Positions 17,626-26,998 of a DNA stretch of 32,008 nt are shown here, piece by piece. Every line of letters starts with the position of its first letter. The stretch's first letter is position 1. The stretch is taken from the NCBI GenBank assembly GCA_022788105.1, contig JALEVZ010000076.1, forward strand, positions 1 through 32,008, given 5' to 3'. Below the pieces are notes generated by a model that made no database searches, was not told the DNA's origin, and saw only the letters and a list, made by a program, of their open reading frames with translations. A program made the translations under genes and the position numbers. Origin of the DNA: Prevotella sp. (GTDB lineage Bacteria; Bacteroidota; Bacteroidia; Bacteroidales; Bacteroidaceae).

Positions 17626-17824
17626 CGTGGTTTTAGTGACACTTTGCTCAGATTTTGTGGCAAATGCTGACGCCAATTCTTAACGTGTGTTAATAACGCG
17701 GTGACCTTCCCACTACAGCCCTTTGGCGCCCTCATTAGGCCCCTTTGACGTCGTCATTAGGCCGTAGTGACAAGCCCATAAAGGCCCTTTCATTTTGTCA
17801 ACTCGCCTTATAGGCAAAACCACG
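17626..17824 (+). repeat. Dispersed intergenic element, copy 2 (164-bp core 17637-17800)
   Basis: TGACA 17637-17641, TTAACGTGTGTTAA 17680-17693, three 22-bp units 17711-17776, TGTCA 17796-17800; CGTGGTTTT/AAAACCACG inverted repeats at 17626-17634 and 17816-17824. Confidence 0.8.
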
Positions 17825-17954
17825 GTCTGTTGTCGGCTTTTTGATGTGGATGCTGGTTTGCCACCATGTGTGCATAGAGGCTTTATGTATCCTCGTCAGA
17901 TTTGTCATGTTGGATTTTATTTGCTTCTGGCGTTTCGGTTCGTTGAGAAAAACG

Positions 17955-17991
17955 AAAAGGGCGGAACCTTAAGAAGTTTCCGCCCTTTTTT
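17955..17991. terminator. Intrinsic terminator downstream of ribH
   Basis: AAAAGGGCGGAA-CCTTAAGAAGT-TTCCGCCCTTTT; U-run on both strands. Confidence 0.9.
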
Positions 17992-18030
17992 ACAAAATGA
18001 CTTGCGTTTTTCTTGTTACATCCAGTGATG

Positions 18031-18507
18031 TTAGAACTTTGCCATCTTAATGGCGTCAACAGCACATTCGTCTCCCTTGTTGCCGTATTTGCCTCCGCTG
18101 CGGTCTTTTGCCTGCTGAAGGTCGTCGGTAGTGAGCAGTCCGTAGATGATGGGTATCTCACTGATGGTGTTGAGACGGGCAATGCCGTAGGTCACGCCCT
18201 GGCAGATGTAGTCGAAGTGTGGAGTCTCTCCGCGAATCACGCTGCCGAGTATGATGACAGCATCGTAGCCTCCGTGGAGCACCATCTGATGGGCGCCATA
18301 GACGAGCTCGAAGCTTCCGGGCACGGTCTTGACATGTATGTTCTCAGGCAGTGCGCCGTGCTTCTCCAGTGTCTTGACTGCACCGTCGAGCAGTGCGCCT
18401 GTTATGTCTTCGTTCCATTCTGCCACAACAATGCCGAAGCACATGTTGCTGGCGTCAGGAATGTTTGCGCTGTCGAAGTCGGAGAGGTTGTGAAGTGCGG
18501 TTGCCAT
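18031..18507 (-). CDS. ribH: 6,7-dimethyl-8-ribityllumazine synthase
   Basis: 158 aa; [33 protein letters not shown]. Confidence 0.96.
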   Translation of the reverse strand: MATALHNLSDFDSANIPDASNMCFGIVVAEWNEDITGALLDGAVKTLEKHGALPENIHVKTVPGSFELVYGAHQMVLHGGYDAVIILGSVIRGETPHFDYICQGVTYGIARLNTISEIPIIYGLLTTDDLQQAKDRSGGKYGNKGDECAVDAIKMAKF

Positions 18508-19208
18508 TACTCAGAAACTCTTTCGATATATTTTTCTATCTCTGAGCTCTGAACGAGCTGAGAGTTTACGTACTTCTTCTTGATGTCGTTGTACACCTTC
18601 AGAGCCTCGGCTTTGTTGCCCTGGCTCTCGAGCAGCTCGCCTGCCTGAAGCATGAATGTGGGCGAGAGGCTGTTGTTGGCGTTGTTGTCTGCCTTGCTGT
18701 CAGCCATGTCTGCTGCCTTCTTCAGTGTGCTCACTGCCTTGTCGATGTTGCCGTTCTGTGCGTAGGCGTTGCCGAGTGCAGACACTGCAGCGGGGCTTAC
18801 CAGCATGTCATCGTTTGTAGAGTAGTCTTCCAGGTACTTCTGTGCGTCCTGCCACTTGCCGAGGTTGGCGCAGCAAAGTCCTGCGTAGAGGTTTGCGAGG
18901 TTGGCAGCGTCGGTGCCGCTGTAGTCGTCGGCAATCTTTACAAATCCGGCGTATGAAGCGCCGTCGCCGTTGAGTGCCTTGTCAAACTGCTCGTTTGCGA
19001 AGTACTCCTGACCCTTTGCCAACGCTGTGCTTGCCTTGTCGGCGCGCGGTGTAGCGTACATTACGTTGTACAGAATGACGGCAACCACTACTACTATGAG
19101 TGCGAGTATGCCTAATGCAAATGGCTTCTTGTATTTGTTGACAAGAGCCTCTGATTTTGCGATTCTCTCGTTCACGTCGAGAGTTTCTACATTTTTCTTG
19201 TTTGTCAT
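18507..19208 (-). CDS. Tetratricopeptide repeat protein with N-terminal TM helix
   Basis: From ATG 19208: [60 protein letters not shown]...; repeated helical pairs. Confidence 0.85.
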   Translation of the reverse strand: MTNKKNVETLDVNERIAKSEALVNKYKKPFALGILALIVVVVAVILYNVMYATPRADKASTALAKGQEYFANEQFDKALNGDGASYAGFVKIADDYSGTDAANLANLYAGLCCANLGKWQDAQKYLEDYSTNDDMLVSPAAVSALGNAYAQNGNIDKAVSTLKKAADMADSKADNNANNSLSPTFMLQAGELLESQGNKAEALKVYNDIKKKYVNSQLVQSSEIEKYIERVSE

Positions 19209-19392
19209 TATCTTTTTTTGTTTTATTGTTATCAAGTATTGGGCTGTAGGTTCGCGCGGTATGACGCATGCAAAAACTATGCGTGAGCTTCGCTGACGAC
19301 ACTAAAGCGCAGCAAAATTAATCATTTTATCTCACATATTGAAATTTATCATATGTTTTTTTGACCGTCTCCGCCATTTCTTTGGGCTTTTC

Positions 19393-19423
19393 TTGCTTTT
19401 AACTTATAAATGATTTAACTTTG
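19393..19423 (+). promoter_or_regulatory. Bacteroidota-type promoter for recF
   Basis: TTG 19393-19395, 20-nt spacer, TAACTTTG 19416-19423. Confidence 0.6.
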
Positions 19424-19446
19424 CAATTCAAAAATCTTATTACGGG

Positions 19447-20571
19447 ATGATTCTGAAGAAAATATCCATACTGAATTTCAAGAATATACGTGAGGCATCG
19501 TTGGAGCTGTCTCCGAAAATGAACTGTCTGATAGGACACAACGGGGTAGGGAAGACAAACTTTCTCGACGCGTTGTTCTATCTGTCGTTTTGCAAGAGTT
19601 CGCTCAATCCTGTAGACTCGCAAATCATGACTCATGACAGCGACTTTTTCATGGTAGAAGGACTCTATGAAGACGAATCGGGAAAGCAGACGGACGTGTA
19701 TTGCGGCATGAAACGCGGTACGAAGAAGCACTTCAAACGTGACAAAAAGGAGTATAAACGCCTGTCACAGCACATCGGACTCATCCCGCTCATCATGGCA
19801 TCGCCTGGTGACAGTTCCATAATATCGGGCGGCAGCGAGGAGCGTCGCCGCTTCATGGATATCGTCATCTCGCAGTATGACTCTGTTTATATAGACGCTC
19901 TGTCGGCATATAACAAGGCGCTGCTGCAACGTAATGCGCTTTTGAAGATGGAGAACGAGCCTGACGCTGCGTTGCTCGACATCTGGGAGGAGGAGATGGC
20001 GCGCAATGGTGAGGTGGTCTATGCCAAGCGTCGCGCCTTTGTGGAGGAGTTCGTTCCTGTGTTTCAGAAGATTTATGCCGTGATTTCTGGAGGCAAAGAA
20101 CGGGTCTCACTGACTTATATCTCTCACTGTCAGCGTGGTCCGCTGCTTGACGTTATACGCCGCGACCGTTTCAAAGACCGTGCTGTGGGCTATTCGCTTC
20201 ATGGCGTTCATCGTGACGAACTGGAGATGATGCTTGACGGATATATGATGAAGCGCGAGGGAAGTCAGGGTCAGAACAAGACCTATGTGCTGTCGCTGAA
20301 GCTTGCGCAGTTCGATTTCTTGTGTCGTACGGCTTCAAAGACCACTCCGCTGCTTCTGCTTGACGACATTTTTGATAAGCTTGACGCACAGCGTGTGGAG
20401 CAGATTGTGAAGTTGGTGTCGGGTGATGGCTTTGGCCAGATATTTGTTACGGACACCAACCGCGACCATCTGGACCGCATACTTCACAACGGATGTTTCG
20501 ACTATAAACTGTTTTATGTCGACGGCGGGAATATTGTGGAGAAGACAGATGGTAACGGACAGCAGGTGTAA
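19447..20571 (+). CDS. recF: DNA replication/repair protein RecF
   Basis: 374 aa; Walker A IGHNGVGKTNFLDAL; SPGDSSIISGGSEERRRFMDIVISQYD; LLLLDDIFDKLD. Confidence 0.95.
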   Translation: MILKKISILNFKNIREASLELSPKMNCLIGHNGVGKTNFLDALFYLSFCKSSLNPVDSQIMTHDSDFFMVEGLYEDESGKQTDVYCGMKRGTKKHFKRDKKEYKRLSQHIGLIPLIMASPGDSSIISGGSEERRRFMDIVISQYDSVYIDALSAYNKALLQRNALLKMENEPDAALLDIWEEEMARNGEVVYAKRRAFVEEFVPVFQKIYAVISGGKERVSLTYISHCQRGPLLDVIRRDRFKDRAVGYSLHGVHRDELEMMLDGYMMKREGSQGQNKTYVLSLKLAQFDFLCRTASKTTPLLLLDDIFDKLDAQRVEQIVKLVSGDGFGQIFVTDTNRDHLDRILHNGCFDYKLFYVDGGNIVEKTDGNGQQV

Positions 20572-20621
20572 CAGCCTGCTGCTGATTATGTAAGGTTACG
20601 AATATTGAAAGCAATAGGTGT

Positions 20622-20912
20622 ATGTTCAGACGGGAAGTGAAGTCTATAAGCGACTTGCTTAATAAATATCTTCGTGCGGAGGGGTTTGAAACTCCTCTGC
20701 TGCAGAAGCGTGTCATCGACTCTTGGGAGAAGGTCGTGGGACGGACTGTCGCTTCTTATACTGGCGAGAAGTTTATAAAGAACCAAACATTGTTTGTTAA
20801 AATCGTAAACCCGGCGTTGCGTCAGGACTTGTCTATGATGAGATCGCAGATTGTAAAGCGGCTCAATGCGGAGGTCGGCGCAATGGTTATCGCTGATTTG
20901 CGGATATATTGA
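20622..20912 (+). CDS. DUF721 (DciA-like) domain protein
   Basis: 96 aa; VIDSWEKVVGRTVASYTGEKFIKNQTLFVKIVNPALRQDLSMMRSQIVKRLN; adjacent to recF. Confidence 0.85.
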   Translation: MFRREVKSISDLLNKYLRAEGFETPLLQKRVIDSWEKVVGRTVASYTGEKFIKNQTLFVKIVNPALRQDLSMMRSQIVKRLNAEVGAMVIADLRIY

Positions 20913-20967
20913 GGGGTGTCGCTGTTGTGGAATGGGGATTTCAGGACGTTTGGTAAAGATTGCAGTA

Positions 20968-21142
20968 ACTTCCCTTTTTTATTACAATACTTCCTCCTTT
21001 TTATTACAAATCCCTTTCCTTTTTATCATAAATTCTCCTCCTTCTTATCCTAATTTCCCTTCCTTCTTATCCTAATTCCCCTTCCTTCTTATCATAAATA
21101 CCATTCTTTCTTATTATAAATACCATTCTTTCTTATTATAAA
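20968..21142. repeat. Eight tandem repeats, 21 then 7 x 22 bp (e.g. TACCATTCTTTCTTATTATAAA)
   Basis: Units from 20968, 20989, 21011, 21033, 21055, 21077, 21099 and 21121; last two identical; last unit overlaps the stop codon of the 21136-21666 gene. Confidence 0.93.
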
Positions 21143-21666
21143 ACCTCATCCATTTGGATGTCGTCTTTGGCAGATGGCACTGACTCTCGCTTCTGAAAAT
21201 CGAAGCAAATGCCGATTTTGTGGATTCCAAGATGTTGGGCAAGGAATCTGTCGTAATAGCCTTTTCCGCGTCCGAGGCGGTTGCCAGAGGTGTCGAAGCT
21301 CATTCCTGGAATGACGGCAACGTCAATTTCTTCGTATCGAGTGAATGGCTTTCCTGTCGGTTCAAGTATGTGGAAGGCGCCCTCCTTGAGGTCTTGCATG
21401 CCGTTGCATTCACGCAACTCCATCTCTGTGTCGCTGATAACTGCTGGCAACACAACCTTGCATCCTCGCTCCAACAGTACGTCTATGGCGCGACGAGTGT
21501 CTACTTCGTCGGGTAGCGAGCAATACATCATAATTGTATTGGCACTCGTTATGCGGCTGTGACTTAGCAGTCTACTAATGACTGGAAGCGACATCTCCTC
21601 CAGTTGTTGTCTGGTGAAATGTCGCTTCTGTAGTCTTATCTCTTGTCTTAACTCTTGTTTGTTCAT
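21136..21666 (-). CDS. 5-formyltetrahydrofolate cyclo-ligase
   Basis: 176 aa; VIPGMSFDTSGNRLGRGKGYYDRFL motif. Confidence 0.93.
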   Translation of the reverse strand: MNKQELRQEIRLQKRHFTRQQLEEMSLPVISRLLSHSRITSANTIMMYCSLPDEVDTRRAIDVLLERGCKVVLPAVISDTEMELRECNGMQDLKEGAFHILEPTGKPFTRYEEIDVAVIPGMSFDTSGNRLGRGKGYYDRFLAQHLGIHKIGICFDFQKRESVPSAKDDIQMDEVL

Positions 21667-21693
21667 GAGTGTGATGAGATGGCGGTGTCAGTT

Positions 21694-23370
21694 TTATTTC
21701 TTTCCTTTGGCTTTTGCCCTTGCCCTGTTGACCTTTGCCTCTGGTTGCACTGGCTTTTTGGGGAAAGCCGCCTTGTCTTTGAACACCTTCAGTGCTGCCG
21801 CTATGGTCGGGTCGTCGAGGTTTATGTACTCGTTCCAAGCCCCTTCGTCGAGCATGTTGTATATGATGCGGCTGTTTATGTAGCGCTCAAGCAGCTTGTG
21901 CGACTTGCGAATCATGAGGTTGCGACGCTTCAGTCCACGCTTGTCAGCGTATGACACGAACTTCTCCACCGTGTTTTGCTTCACAAGATAGTCTGCCAGT
22001 TCCATCATCTCTTTGAAGTTGTTGAGCTTCGGGCGGTTGTCGTCGGTGTATGTAAACGCGAACTGTAGGATGAGTCCGCTCATGCTTGCCTCCTTATAGT
22101 AGGAGGTCATGTCAAGCGTATCTTCTGCCACGAAGATGTCAGGGGTGATGCCACCACCGCCATATACCACGCGGCCGATGCCTGTATGGTAAGCTGGTCC
22201 GGTGTGTTTTATGCTGTCTTGAGAGAAGAATTCACCATGACGGTAGCGTGTAAGCAAATCCTGTTCGTAGTCCTTGTCGTCGCCAGTAGTGTATGGCTTC
22301 TGTATGCAACGACCAGAAGGAGTGTAGTAACGGGCTATGGTGAGGCGTATGAGACTGCCGTCAGGGAATCCTATCTGCTGCTGCACAAGACCTTTACCGA
22401 ATGAGCGGCGGCCGATGATAGTTGCTCTGTCGTTGTCTTGCATGGCACCTGCAAATATCTCGGACGACGATGCCGACACTTCGTTGATGAGCACAATGAG
22501 TGGTATCTTCTGGTAAGAGCCGTGTCCGTCGGAACGGTATTCCTGCTTCGGCGACTTGTGTCCCTGCGTGTAGACAATGAGTTTGTTCTTGGGAAGGAAC
22601 TCGTTGGCAATCTGAATTGCAGATGTCAGATAGCCTCCTGTGTTGTCGCGCAGGTCTATAACGAGGTTTTTGAAGCCTTGCTGTGACAGTGTCTCAAGGG
22701 CGATGAGCAGCTCGGGATAGGTCGTTTCTCCGAAGTTCTTTATGCGGATGTAGCCTGTCGAATCGTCAATCATGTATGTGGCGGCAATGCTCTTCTGCGG
22801 AATCTCGCCGCGAGTGATGGTGAATGTCTGCACCTTCTTGCTGCCATATCTCACTACTCCGACCTTTACCTTAGTGTTTTTCGGACCTTTCAGGCGGTGC
22901 ATGGCTTCCTGATTGGTGACAATGCTGCCTACGAACGGCTTGTCGTCGACGCTCACAACCTTGTCACCAGCGAGCAGACCGGCACGCTCGGCAGGACCGT
23001 TCTTTATAACGTTCTGTATGTGTATGGTGTCTTGGCGTATGGTAAACTCCACGCCGATGCCTGTAAACGAGCCTTTCAACTCGTCGTTGGTGGCTTGTGC
23101 CTCTTTTGCGCTGATGTACACAGAGTGTGGGTCAAGCTCTGACAAGATTAGCGGTATGGCGTTGTTTACAAGCGAGTCGATGTTTACCTTGTCCACATAT
23201 TGGTCGTCAATGATGTGGAGAAGGTTGGTCAACCGGTTGCTGCCAGAGTTTATTATGTTTAGTCTGTTGCCAGAGAAGTGGTTGGCGTAGAAGTTGCCAA
23301 TGAGCATACCTACCACAATACACAATGCCATGATTAGTGGCATGAAACGGTTTGTCTTCTTCATAATCAA
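21694..23370 (-). CDS. S41 family C-terminal processing peptidase with PDZ domain
   Basis: 558 aa; PDZ GPAERAGLLAGDKVVSVDDKPF; NLVIDLRDNTGGYLTSA; VLINEVSASSSEIFAGAMQDNDRATIIGRRSFGKGLVQ. Confidence 0.95.
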   Translation of the reverse strand: MIMKKTNRFMPLIMALCIVVGMLIGNFYANHFSGNRLNIINSGSNRLTNLLHIIDDQYVDKVNIDSLVNNAIPLILSELDPHSVYISAKEAQATNDELKGSFTGIGVEFTIRQDTIHIQNVIKNGPAERAGLLAGDKVVSVDDKPFVGSIVTNQEAMHRLKGPKNTKVKVGVVRYGSKKVQTFTITRGEIPQKSIAATYMIDDSTGYIRIKNFGETTYPELLIALETLSQQGFKNLVIDLRDNTGGYLTSAIQIANEFLPKNKLIVYTQGHKSPKQEYRSDGHGSYQKIPLIVLINEVSASSSEIFAGAMQDNDRATIIGRRSFGKGLVQQQIGFPDGSLIRLTIARYYTPSGRCIQKPYTTGDDKDYEQDLLTRYRHGEFFSQDSIKHTGPAYHTGIGRVVYGGGGITPDIFVAEDTLDMTSYYKEASMSGLILQFAFTYTDDNRPKLNNFKEMMELADYLVKQNTVEKFVSYADKRGLKRRNLMIRKSHKLLERYINSRIIYNMLDEGAWNEYINLDDPTIAAALKVFKDKAAFPKKPVQPEAKVNRARAKAKGKK

Positions 23371-23871
23371 TTATTCATCTGGATTAAGATGTATGACTTC
23401 AATGTTAGCCCTGCCTAATAGTTCTATGCCGTCAGTCAGACGATACTGTTTGGCATAGACTACGCGCTTGATGCCAGCCTGTATGATGAGTTTTGAACAT
23501 TCTATACATGGTGCGTCGGTGACGTATAGTGTGGCACCGTCGCTGTTGTTGCTGCTTCTTGCAAGTTTGGTTATGGCGTTGGCTTCAGCATGCAGGACGT
23601 ATGGTTTGGTTACGTTGTTGTCGTCTTCGCACACGTTTTCAAATCCGCTCGGCGTGCCATTGTAGCCGTCGCTGATTATCATTTTGTTCTTCACGACCAA
23701 CGCTCCAACCTGTCGGCGGTGGCAGTAGCTGTTTTCTGCCCATATGCGTGCCATGCGCAGATAGCGCAAATCAAGGCGCTTCTGTTTCTCGCTGTCTTGC
23801 GGTTTGTCTTGCTGCCTGTCTTGCGGTGCAGACTCTGTAAACTTCTTATCGCTTGATTCCATTTCTTTCAA
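23371..23871 (-). CDS. Deoxycytidylate deaminase-like (ComEB family) protein
   Basis: 166 aa; HAEANAI and DAPCIECSKLIIQAGIKRVVY zinc-deaminase motifs. Confidence 0.92.
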   Translation of the reverse strand: MKEMESSDKKFTESAPQDRQQDKPQDSEKQKRLDLRYLRMARIWAENSYCHRRQVGALVVKNKMIISDGYNGTPSGFENVCEDDNNVTKPYVLHAEANAITKLARSSNNSDGATLYVTDAPCIECSKLIIQAGIKRVVYAKQYRLTDGIELLGRANIEVIHLNPDE

Positions 23872-25924
23872 GTAATGCGTCTATGGTCGGCTCCTGACCG
23901 CGGAAACGCTTGTATAGCGTCATCGGGTGCTCTGTGCCTCCCTTCGACAATATGTTGTCTCTGAAGCTTTGTGCTGTCTTTTGGTCAAATATGCCGTTCT
24001 GTTTGAACACGCTGAACGCGTCGGCGTCAAGCACTTCTGCCCATTTATAGCTGTAATATCCTGCTGCGTAGCCTCCTGCCATGATGTGGCTGAACTGCAC
24101 CGTCATGCAGGTGTCTTTTAGTTGCGGCATGACCATAGCCTTTTCCCATGCCTTCTTCTCAAAGGCGACGATGTCTTCTGTGAACGGAGTCTGCTTGGTG
24201 TAGTATGCCATGTCGAGCAATCCGAAGCTCACTTGGCGCAGACAACCATATGCTGCCATGAAGTTGCGGCTCTTCACGATGCGTTCTATCAGCTCGTCGG
24301 GTATAGGTTCGCCCGTCTTATAGTGGAAGGCGAAGGTGCGTAGGAAGTCTTTCTCCACAGCGTAGTTCTCCATAAACTGCGATGGCAGCTCCACAAAGTC
24401 CCACCACACGTTGGTGCCGCTAAGACTTTCGAAGCGTGTGTTGGCAAACATGCCGTGCAGAGAGTGACCGAACTCGTGTAGGAAGGTCTCCACTTCTCCG
24501 AGTGTGAGGAGTGCTGGCTTTTCCGCTGTTGGCTTTGTGAAGTTCATCACCACGCTGACATGAGGTCTTACGTTGTTGCCCTTGCGGTCAATCCACTGAC
24601 CTTGAAACTCGGTCATCCATGCTCCTCCTTGCTTGCCTTTGCGTGGGTAGAAGTCTGCATAGAGTACCGCCAGGTAGCTCCCGTCCTTGTCAAACACTTC
24701 GTATGCCTTCACGTCGGGGTGGTAGACTGGTATGTCTGTGTTCTCCTTGAAGGTGATTCCGTATAGAGTTGTTGCCAGTCCGAAAACGCCCTTTATCACG
24801 TTTTTAAGCTCGAAATAGGGTCGCAGCATCTCCGCATCGAGGTTGTAGCGCTCCATTTGCAGCTTGTGCGAATAGTAGCTGAAGTCCCACGGCTCTACCG
24901 TGAAGTTGTCGCCTTCAAGTTTATGCGCCAGTTCCCTTATCTCTTCAACCTCCTTTTCCGCCGTGGGTTTGTAGGCATCGATAAGGTCGTTGAGCAGTTT
25001 GTAGACGTTTTGCGTATTGCTTGCCATGCGGTGTTTCAGCACATAGTCGGCATAAGTGTCGTTGCCGAGCAGCTGTGCAATCTCCCGTCGCAGGTTCACG
25101 ATGCGCTTGCAAATCTCTATGTTGTTCTCTTTGTTGTCGTGTGTACACTCCGTGTTCTTCGCCATGTATAGCTGTCGGCGCAGTTCGCGCTGCTTGGAGT
25201 ATGTCATAAACGGCGAGTAACTGGGGTAGTCGAGAGTGAAAATCCAACCCTCTTCGTTCTCTTCTGCCGCGTTTTGTGCCGCTGCTTCAATGGCGGTGTC
25301 GGGCAGTCCGTCGAGCTGAGCCTTGTCTGTGATGTGCAGTTTGAAAGCCTTGTTTTCTTTCAGCAGGTTCTGTGAAAACTGCAACGACAGCATGCTTGCT
25401 TCCTCTGTGAGTGTGCGCAGCCGTTCCTTGTCTTCGTCGTTTAACAATGCTCCGCTACGTACGAAACCGTCGTAGCAGTTGTCAAGCAGCATCTTCTCTT
25501 CCGGAGTAAGTTCGCGGTGGTGTTCGTAGACGTATTTTATACGCTCGAAAAGCCGTTTGTTCAGCCTTACGTCGTTTGAGTGTTTCGTAAGAATGGGACT
25601 CATTTTTTGAGCCAACTCGTCCAGCTCATCGCTTGTCTCGGCGCTGAGCATACATGAGAACACGTTCGACACTCTATCAAGCAAGTCGTAGTAGTGGTTG
25701 CCTTTCTCGTTGTCGATGCGTACTATTGTGTTTTCAAATGTCGGCTCTTCAGGGTTGTTGACAGTCTTTTCTATCTCTTCGTCGTCCCGTCTGATGCCTT
25801 CCATGAATGCTTCCTCATAGTCGTCGAGCGCAATGCGGTCGAACGGTACTGTGTCGTGGGGAGTATTGTATGGTTCAAAAAACGGATTCTTTCTATTAAT
25901 GTCTCTCTGGGTTGTGTCGCACAT
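23846..25924 (-). CDS. M3 family oligopeptidase / dipeptidyl carboxypeptidase
   Basis: 692 aa; FLHEFGHSLHGMF zinc-protease motif; overlaps the deaminase gene start. Confidence 0.93.
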   Translation of the reverse strand: MCDTTQRDINRKNPFFEPYNTPHDTVPFDRIALDDYEEAFMEGIRRDDEEIEKTVNNPEEPTFENTIVRIDNEKGNHYYDLLDRVSNVFSCMLSAETSDELDELAQKMSPILTKHSNDVRLNKRLFERIKYVYEHHRELTPEEKMLLDNCYDGFVRSGALLNDEDKERLRTLTEEASMLSLQFSQNLLKENKAFKLHITDKAQLDGLPDTAIEAAAQNAAEENEEGWIFTLDYPSYSPFMTYSKQRELRRQLYMAKNTECTHDNKENNIEICKRIVNLRREIAQLLGNDTYADYVLKHRMASNTQNVYKLLNDLIDAYKPTAEKEVEEIRELAHKLEGDNFTVEPWDFSYYSHKLQMERYNLDAEMLRPYFELKNVIKGVFGLATTLYGITFKENTDIPVYHPDVKAYEVFDKDGSYLAVLYADFYPRKGKQGGAWMTEFQGQWIDRKGNNVRPHVSVVMNFTKPTAEKPALLTLGEVETFLHEFGHSLHGMFANTRFESLSGTNVWWDFVELPSQFMENYAVEKDFLRTFAFHYKTGEPIPDELIERIVKSRNFMAAYGCLRQVSFGLLDMAYYTKQTPFTEDIVAFEKKAWEKAMVMPQLKDTCMTVQFSHIMAGGYAAGYYSYKWAEVLDADAFSVFKQNGIFDQKTAQSFRDNILSKGGTEHPMTLYKRFRGQEPTIDALLERNGIKR

Positions 25925-26076
25925 ACTAAACGCTTATAATTGCTTTCTAAATTAATGCAAATTTAGCAATTTTCTTACAGAAGTCTTCTGTATCTGTCTT
26001 AATTTAACTTTAATTTGTAAGAAAGGTTACTGTTATTATTTGGAAATGGTGTAAGAAAGGTACTGACGGAATACTG

Positions 26077-26208
26077 AAAAGGCGTAGAACGAACAAATAA
26101 AAGGCGTAGAACGAACAAATAAAAGGCGTAGAACGAACAAATAAAAGGCGTAGAACGAACAAATAAAAGGCGCAGACCGAACACAGAAAGGACACAGAAA
26201 GAATAGTT
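26077..26208. repeat. Tandem 22-bp repeat array (AAAAGGCGTAGAACGAACAAAT), 4 perfect + 2 degenerate units
   Basis: Units start at 26077, 26099, 26121, 26143 (identical), 26165 and 26187 (diverged). Confidence 0.98.
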
Positions 26209-26274
26209 AAAAGCAGCAGATTACGTTCCGAAAATGCTGCCTTCTATGTGTGGTGAAAGCAGTTTGTCTTTCTG

Positions 26275-26961
26275 TTAAGAGTGCGGTTCGATAGCCTTTT
26301 CGAGTTGCTTGACTATTATTTTGTTGCGCATTAGTTCAATCAGCCCCTCGCTTTCCATTGCGTGAAGCTCTTTGGAAATGTTGAGACGCGGCGCGTTGAG
26401 TTCCTTCGCAAGATGTGCCATCTTTATGATGACAGTCTTTTCTCCAGCAGGAAGCATGCAGCGAGTGTACACAAATCTCACTATGCGCCCACGAAGGGTG
26501 TCGGGAGTGTGGCGCCACGGCATGCGCGCCAGCCTTTGGACTTGTGAAGAAATGGTGTTGAGCAGGTTAATACGGAATATCTGGTAGTGGTCCGAAAGGC
26601 TCACTACATCTTTCTTCGGAATATAAACGATGGTAGACTTTTCCTTCGTTACGAATGTGCGCGAATAGCGCGGCGACAGACCGAACACACGCTCAGGCTG
26701 TATGACGCCGGGAGAAGGAAACGTCTCTTCCACCGTGTAGCTGTGGTCGTCAGACTCTGTTATGACAGACAGCTTGCCGCTTGCCACGATTATCAGACCG
26801 TTGCACGGCTCGTCAGCAGCGACCACTATCCGTTTCTCGCTGTAGACATGGTGTGCAATCTTGTGGTTGGACATCAGCTCGTCAATGTCGTTGCCACTCA
26901 TTCCGAGGAACAGTGGCAGCGCCATCATTTGCTTACTGATGTTTTCTGTCTTGTCTTTCAA
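26275..26961 (-). CDS. Crp/Fnr family transcriptional regulator
   Basis: 228 aa; N-terminal cNMP-binding-like domain, C-terminal HTH HLAKELNAPRLNISKELHAMESEGLIEL. Confidence 0.88.
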   Translation of the reverse strand: MKDKTENISKQMMALPLFLGMSGNDIDELMSNHKIAHHVYSEKRIVVAADEPCNGLIIVASGKLSVITESDDHSYTVEETFPSPGVIQPERVFGLSPRYSRTFVTKEKSTIVYIPKKDVVSLSDHYQIFRINLLNTISSQVQRLARMPWRHTPDTLRGRIVRFVYTRCMLPAGEKTVIIKMAHLAKELNAPRLNISKELHAMESEGLIELMRNKIIVKQLEKAIEPHS

Positions 26962-26998
26962 TGCTATCGTTGAAAATGAAATGTGACGTGACGCAGGC

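Noticed and set aside
17955-17991. Possible FMN riboswitch near ribH
   Set aside because: The structure is a simple GC stem-loop with U-runs located after the ribH stop codon; it is a terminator, not an RFN element.
25999-26195. Two 61-aa ORFs reading FYLFVLRLLFVRSTPF repeats
   Set aside because: Translation artefacts of the 22-bp tandem array in two frames.
26077-26208. Possible CRISPR array
   Set aside because: Repeats are directly contiguous with no unique spacers, and no cas genes are nearby.
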